NCBI RefSeq assembly: GCF_003418935.1
Contig: NZ_QVMT01000013.1
Span: forward strand, 25,301 to 89,300
From: Emticicia sp. C21
GTDB taxonomy: Bacteria; Bacteroidota; Bacteroidia; Cytophagales; Spirosomataceae
Direction of reading: 5' to 3'
DNA length: 64,000 nucleotides
Shown: one piece after another, positions 59,363 through 64,000 of the stretch
How the letters are laid out: each line of letters starts with the position of its first letter
Numbering within the stretch: the stretch's first letter is position 1
Program-made: the position numbers and the translations under genes
Notes under the pieces: model-generated
What the model was told of the DNA's origin: nothing
Databases searched by the model: none
What the model saw: the letters and a program-made list of their open reading frames with translations, nothing else

Positions 59363-62362
59363 ATGAAAAAACCTTTACTGCTAATTATCCTAATTATTGC
59401 TGTTGCATTACCTTCATTTTCTCAACGAGTTCTTAAAGACATTGCTCAAGGAACAGATAATGCTTATGTTTTTCCATATAGCTCTTTTTCTTACGGAGAC
59501 ACCCTTTACTTTAGGGCAAACTCATCACGAGATAACTCTTACAATTATTATTTAACCACCGGAGCGGCACTTTCAGCTAAACTTTTACCTACGAACAATT
59601 CTCTTTCTTCAGGGTTTATTAATAATTATGCTAGTATAGGACATTTCAAATTCAAAAATAAGCTATTTATACTAGTAGAAAACGCCCTTTATTTTAAAAA
59701 AAATGACTCTTTACAATTAATAAAATATCTCTCCTCAACTCAGTATGATGTTTATTTCATTAATTCATTTGAGATCAATAATCGAATAAATTTTTTAGTA
59801 TATAATAATTCTGTAGAAAATTTTGAATTCTGGAAAACCGATGGAACAGAAGCAGGTACAATTCTCTATAAATCTATCCATAATGATACGCCTATCAGCG
59901 CTTGGGGATCGGGATTCTTTTTTAATAAAAAGTACTACCATGCCATTGGGAATAGCACTAACAATTTTCTAATCTCAGATGGTACCTCAAATGGGACTAC
60001 CCTCCAAAAAAACCATAGAATATCGATAGATGGTCTGCAATCATTTGGAAGCAAAATATATTTTACCAAACCTGGTACCGGGCAGTATTATTATCGTACA
60101 AAACTATGGGAGTCGAAAGGTGATTCTACAAGTACTCATAAATTAATTTCTTCAGTAGATGGAGATACAACTTATGCAGTTTCCAGTCCTTTTAAATTTA
60201 AGGATAATCTTTACCTCTCAACGTATATAAATGACCAGCAAAGGATTAGTAAATTTGACACTAATTCGCTAATCTTTACTCCTGTTACCAGAGAAATTAT
60301 TGATGGAAAATGCTTTGTTCTTCATGAACAGAAATTTTATTATGGTATCACCGAAGGCTACTTTGTAAATTTCTATGAAAACAGCGGTAGTCTTGTTTCA
60401 GAGAGGTTGATTTTTACTTTACCACTATCGGAAGTAGATGAGGCAAAAATTTACACATTACATGTAGGCAGCGGTAATTATTATGTTTCAGAACAAAAGA
60501 TTGAAAGTGGAGGCATTTATGGAGACGTTGTTTACTGGGTTTATAATGGAGCTGCAGTAAAAAAGATAACCGATTTAAATTCTAACCTGAAGTTGGGTTT
60601 ACAGAATAATTTGTTAGGTGTAGTTGGTAATATTCTTTACTTCAGCGCAACAGATTCTCAGCATGGTTATGAATTATGGCGTACAGACGGTACAACAGCT
60701 GGTACATTCATGATAAATGATATTAATAAGGAAATTGCTTCATCGAATCCCTCTATCTTATTTACATTAAAAGATCAATTGTATTTCCTGGCAGATGATA
60801 TAGTACATGGTTCTGAATTATGGCGTACCAATGGAAATGAGACAAACTTATATGCTGATGTAACTAAAAGTAGTGGAGGAGGTCATGTAGCAGGCTCATA
60901 TTATCTTTCTCATATAAAATATAAATCTTCTTACCTGATAAATATAGGTTTCAATCAGTTTCAGATTTCTTCTGGCGAAAATATTAAACATTTACCTTTC
61001 ATTTCAGTTGCTGCCAATAGCAATATATATGAATTTAATGATTCTCTTTACTATATAGGTACTGATTCAAATTTGTGGAAGACCGATGGAACCATTTTAG
61101 GTACTAAAAAGGCCGTACATCTTGATTCAACTAATAATGGAACAGGAAATATTGGTAGTCAGATTTTAGGCCATATAAATGAGATTCTATTTTTTACTAC
61201 TAACTATGGTTCGGCCATTTGGAAGACCGATGGTAAAAAAAGCGGTACAATAAAATTGCATGAATTCGGCGAATTTCAATTGCCAAGTACCGGTAAATTC
61301 AATACTTACAAATCATGGACTAATAATCAATTTTTCTTTTTTGAGAGAATTAATAATACTGCTAATAAATTTGAAATCTGGAGAAGTGATGGAACTATAG
61401 CAGGTACTATTCAACTACCTATCAATGAATATATTAAAGGTTTGGGCATATTTAATAATAAATTCTATTTTACAAACAGCAATCAATTATGGGTAAGTGA
61501 CGGAACCGTAGCTGGAACTGTTAAAATAGATGACCGCAATTTCAGTTTTGCCAGTGAATTAAATAATAAATACATTCTCGTAGCAGCAAATAGTGGATTA
61601 GAATATTATGAGATAGATAAAAACAACAGCATAAATTACCTGAACACTATTGGTATAGATAATTTTTTCTTAACGGAATTTTATTCAATTGATAATAGGT
61701 ATTTACTAAACATTGTTACTACGGATTCTTTTCATGATTTTTATTTGACTGATGGTAATCAAGAAAATATCAGGAAAGTCTTCTCAATAAAGAATATGGG
61801 TAATAATCCAAATGCATTTAGTCTTGCCTACTTAAACAAAAAAATATACTTTACCGCAATTGATAGTCTCAAAGGCAATGAGCTCTGGATATGGGATTTT
61901 GAATGTCCTGATGGGTATACAATCCGGGATAATATTACAAAAGACTCAACTATAGTTTATGGGAAAAACATATGGGGGCAGAATATTGTGAGCAATAATA
62001 CAACTGTTACTTACGACGCAAAAAATGGTATTACGCTTCAACCCGGTTTTGAAGTGCAGAAAGGAACAGTATTTAAAACAAAACTGATCGGCTGTACTAA
62101 TAACAATAGTGCAAATATTAGTGAAGATAATCTGCCTACTAAAAATGAGCCTTTGATAAAAGTAAACAATGCTTCTACATATCCTCAGTTAATAGACTTT
62201 CTTTATTATTACCCTAATAAATCAATTAAAGAGATTTATGAGCAGGCTGAGAGAAGCAAACTAGCTCCTATCACTTGGGATATAGTTACTGAAAAGGATA
62301 TTTACATACTTGATTTGAAAATTGGCTCAACTGTTTTGAAAGGGTTCTTGCCTAAAAAATAG
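59363..62362 (+). CDS. Secreted ELWRTDGT-repeat protein with coathanger-type C-terminus
   Basis: Exported protein of 999 aa with signal peptide (MKKPLLLIILIIAVALPSFS). It carries at least eight copies of an (E/N)LW(R/K)(T/S)DGT-x-x-GT motif (near residues 155, 203, 436, 484, 571, 619, 672 and 708), each followed by a beta-strand pair, which suggests a beta-propeller or stacked-sheet surface protein. Residues about 847-912 (CPDGYTIRDN, NGITLQPGFEVQKGTVF, ending GC) resemble the 3-coathanger stack domain of Bacteroidota secreted proteins. A short extra tail follows with no canonical T9SS signal that I can recognise. Role unknown; perhaps an adhesin. Confidence 0.75.
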   Translation: MKKPLLLIILIIAVALPSFSQRVLKDIAQGTDNAYVFPYSSFSYGDTLYFRANSSRDNSYNYYLTTGAALSAKLLPTNNSLSSGFINNYASIGHFKFKNKLFILVENALYFKKNDSLQLIKYLSSTQYDVYFINSFEINNRINFLVYNNSVENFEFWKTDGTEAGTILYKSIHNDTPISAWGSGFFFNKKYYHAIGNSTNNFLISDGTSNGTTLQKNHRISIDGLQSFGSKIYFTKPGTGQYYYRTKLWESKGDSTSTHKLISSVDGDTTYAVSSPFKFKDNLYLSTYINDQQRISKFDTNSLIFTPVTREIIDGKCFVLHEQKFYYGITEGYFVNFYENSGSLVSERLIFTLPLSEVDEAKIYTLHVGSGNYYVSEQKIESGGIYGDVVYWVYNGAAVKKITDLNSNLKLGLQNNLLGVVGNILYFSATDSQHGYELWRTDGTTAGTFMINDINKEIASSNPSILFTLKDQLYFLADDIVHGSELWRTNGNETNLYADVTKSSGGGHVAGSYYLSHIKYKSSYLINIGFNQFQISSGENIKHLPFISVAANSNIYEFNDSLYYIGTDSNLWKTDGTILGTKKAVHLDSTNNGTGNIGSQILGHINEILFFTTNYGSAIWKTDGKKSGTIKLHEFGEFQLPSTGKFNTYKSWTNNQFFFFERINNTANKFEIWRSDGTIAGTIQLPINEYIKGLGIFNNKFYFTNSNQLWVSDGTVAGTVKIDDRNFSFASELNNKYILVAANSGLEYYEIDKNNSINYLNTIGIDNFFLTEFYSIDNRYLLNIVTTDSFHDFYLTDGNQENIRKVFSIKNMGNNPNAFSLAYLNKKIYFTAIDSLKGNELWIWDFECPDGYTIRDNITKDSTIVYGKNIWGQNIVSNNTTVTYDAKNGITLQPGFEVQKGTVFKTKLIGCTNNNSANISEDNLPTKNEPLIKVNNASTYPQLIDFLYYYPNKSIKEIYEQAERSKLAPITWDIVTEKDIYILDLKIGSTVLKGFLPKK

Positions 62363-62403
62363 TAATGCCCTGATTATTATAACTTTTTTGATTAAGCGTT
62401 CTG

Positions 62404-64000
62404 ATGAAAAGACTTGTCCTATTGGTAGCTTTAATAATTGCTGTTGTTCTACCCGTGTTTTCTCAAAGAGTTTTGAAAGATATAGCCCAAGGCACCGATA
62501 ATGCCCGGGTATTCTCTGAAAGTTCATTTTCTTCAAATGATACGCTTTTTTTCACTGCCGCTGATATAAATAATGCACAATATGCTTACTATTTAACCAA
62601 TTCTACTTCGGCATCTACCAAAAAGATTTCAGGGAACTCTTTCGGTTATTCTGAAAGGTCGCAGGCTACTGTTAATTATAAATTTAAGAATAGTTTCTAC
62701 CTATATTGCAGAGGCATCATTTATCAATTAAAGAATGACTCAGTTAGTTTAATAAGATATTTAAACGATGGTAATTACTCTTCTTTCCGAGGTTTTTTTC
62801 AGATAAACAATCAACTATATTTTCTGATTTATAAGGAATTAGACAACAGTTTTGAGTATTGGAAAACCGATGGCACCGAAATCGGAACGGTTTTAATAAA
62901 AACGCTTACTTTACCCAGGAAAGTCCAGTATTTTGGTGAAGGTTTTTATTTTAAGGGTAAATATTACTACTCATTTAATGATGGCTCTGTTAATTTTATT
63001 GTAAGCGATGGGACTATCAATGGTACAACTACCTATAAAAATAATAGAGTTGGCATATATGGTTATCAGGCTTTTACCGATTATTTTTATTTTCATACGG
63101 CCGACCCTGGTGGCTTAAATTATAGAACTAAACTCTGGAAATGTGCAGGCGACAGTACCAGTTCGCAAAAAGCCCTTTTTGAAATAGATGGAGACACTAC
63201 TTATTCAGTCAGTAACCTATTCAAATTCAAGAATAATTTGCACTTTATATCCTATACTAATGGGCAGATCAGAATCAGTAAATTTGATACAGTTACATTG
63301 AATGTAAATCATATTACAAATTCATTATTTGGTCCGTTGAACCTGACAATAAATGGTTCTAAATTATATTATTCGAGTGTAAGCACCGACTATTCAACTA
63401 TCGGCTTTTATGAAAATAATGGTAGTCTGGCCTCCAATACATTAATTTTTTCTATGCCATATAATGATAGCTTCATTTATAACTTTTATAAAGGAGAGAA
63501 TAATTATTATGTCAGTCAGCAGAAAACAGAAAACGGTCAGATTATTGACGATGTAATCTATTGGATTTACAATGGCTCAACTTTAGTAAAGCTTACTGAT
63601 ATAGTTCCTGACATCACCTTAGGCATATATTATAATGCAGTTGGTGCTGCTGGTGATATTTTTTACTTCAGTGCTTCAGATTCTCAACATGGGTATGAAC
63701 TGTGGCGGACAGATGGTACCACAGCAGGAACTTATATGATAAAAGATATTAATAGCCAGATTGCTTCTTCTTACCCTAAAGTTCTGTTTGGCCTAGGTAA
63801 TTATGCGTATCTGATGGCAGATGATAAAACAAATGGTGTAGAGCTCTGGAAGAGCAATGGTACTTCTACGTCTCTTCATGCAAACTTAAATCAGGATAAT
63901 AGAATTGAGCACGTATTAGGATCTTCTTATAGAGGACACAAAAAATTCAAGTCATCTTATATTATTGGTTTATCATATAAGCATTTTCAGATTTTGCCAA
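62404..64000 (+). CDS. Tandem paralogue of the ELWRTDGT-repeat protein, cut by window end
   Basis: A second gene starts at ATG 62404, 41 bases after its neighbour, and stays open to the last base (532 codons seen). The signal peptide (MKRLVLLVALIIAVVLPVFS) and the following QRVLKDIAQGTDNA repeat those of the upstream gene nearly word for word. The same landmarks follow: FEYWKTDGTEIGT, VSDGTINGT, and HGYELWRTDGTTAGT near 63700, where even the DNA is clearly similar. The 3' end with any C-terminal domain lies outside the window. The pair is a tandem duplication, and further copies may follow. Confidence 0.78.
   Translation, partial: MKRLVLLVALIIAVVLPVFSQRVLKDIAQGTDNARVFSESSFSSNDTLFFTAADINNAQYAYYLTNSTSASTKKISGNSFGYSERSQATVNYKFKNSFYLYCRGIIYQLKNDSVSLIRYLNDGNYSSFRGFFQINNQLYFLIYKELDNSFEYWKTDGTEIGTVLIKTLTLPRKVQYFGEGFYFKGKYYYSFNDGSVNFIVSDGTINGTTTYKNNRVGIYGYQAFTDYFYFHTADPGGLNYRTKLWKCAGDSTSSQKALFEIDGDTTYSVSNLFKFKNNLHFISYTNGQIRISKFDTVTLNVNHITNSLFGPLNLTINGSKLYYSSVSTDYSTIGFYENNGSLASNTLIFSMPYNDSFIYNFYKGENNYYVSQQKTENGQIIDDVIYWIYNGSTLVKLTDIVPDITLGIYYNAVGAAGDIFYFSASDSQHGYELWRTDGTTAGTYMIKDINSQIASSYPKVLFGLGNYAYLMADDKTNGVELWKSNGTSTSLHANLNQDNRIEHVLGSSYRGHKKFKSSYIIGLSYKHFQILP

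Overview
The window reads as chromosomal DNA of a Bacteroidota bacterium, most likely order Cytophagales (a Spirosomataceae-like organism is my inference). The evidence is a low-GC composition (by eye), Bacteroidota promoters (TTG/TTTG, about 19 bases, TAnnTTTG), weak Shine-Dalgarno sequences, a GldF gliding-type ABC permease, DUF4199 proteins, a 3-coathanger-stack-like C-terminus in a secreted protein, and a tmRNA whose tag ends in YAMAA. There is no prophage, integrative element, CRISPR array, rRNA or tRNA gene. Most of the window is stable core genome with small accessory islands.

Bases 1-13.4k are mainly housekeeping: a truncated SDR, a lipoprotein, ispD (isoprenoid precursors), queA (queuosine), then a minus-strand run of a dihydroorotase-like protein that has lost metal ligands, two DUF4199 membrane proteins, gldF and a PhzF-family protein. 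gcvH, meaB, an MMPL/RND exporter, ybeY and a papain-like protease with a repetitive acidic tail follow. Bases 13.4-28k hold a 2-hydroxyacid dehydrogenase divergent from pdxA, a lone tyrosine recombinase, a sodium:solute symporter, an HI0933-family flavoprotein, tex, the tmRNA gene, a NUDIX hydrolase, a DEAD-box helicase and a gluconate-dehydrogenase-subunit-3/GMC oxidoreductase pair. A MITE-like palindromic element lies at 28151-28373.

Bases 28.6-36.4k hold DUF983 and AraC genes and then a self-contained multidrug efflux module: a GbsR/MarR-type regulator followed by TolC, membrane-fusion and RND-permease genes. The same 24-base inverted repeat lies in front of the regulator and in front of tolC, and the first copy overlaps the -33 box, so an autoregulated repressor circuit can be read directly. 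Next come an ATPase/STAS-like fusion and a Planctomycete-style DUF1501 + cytochrome/DUF1549/DUF1553 pair.

Bases 43.3-58k form a glucuronoxylan utilisation region: GH10 xylanase, GH43, an SDR (possibly fructuronate reductase), GH67 alpha-glucuronidase, a beta-lactamase-fold hydrolase, mannonate dehydratase and an SGNH acetylesterase. A LacI-type repressor with an N-terminal C4 zinc ribbon is encoded divergently. A logical route runs from acetylated glucuronoxylan through xylo-oligosaccharides and (methyl)glucuronate to 2-keto-3-deoxygluconate; no SusC/SusD pair is present. The gap before the repressor holds a candidate small RNA. An aldo/keto reductase and a PhyH-family dioxygenase follow, flanked by two related AraC regulators. 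The window ends in two tandem secreted proteins built on ELWRTDGT-type repeats, the second cut by the window edge.
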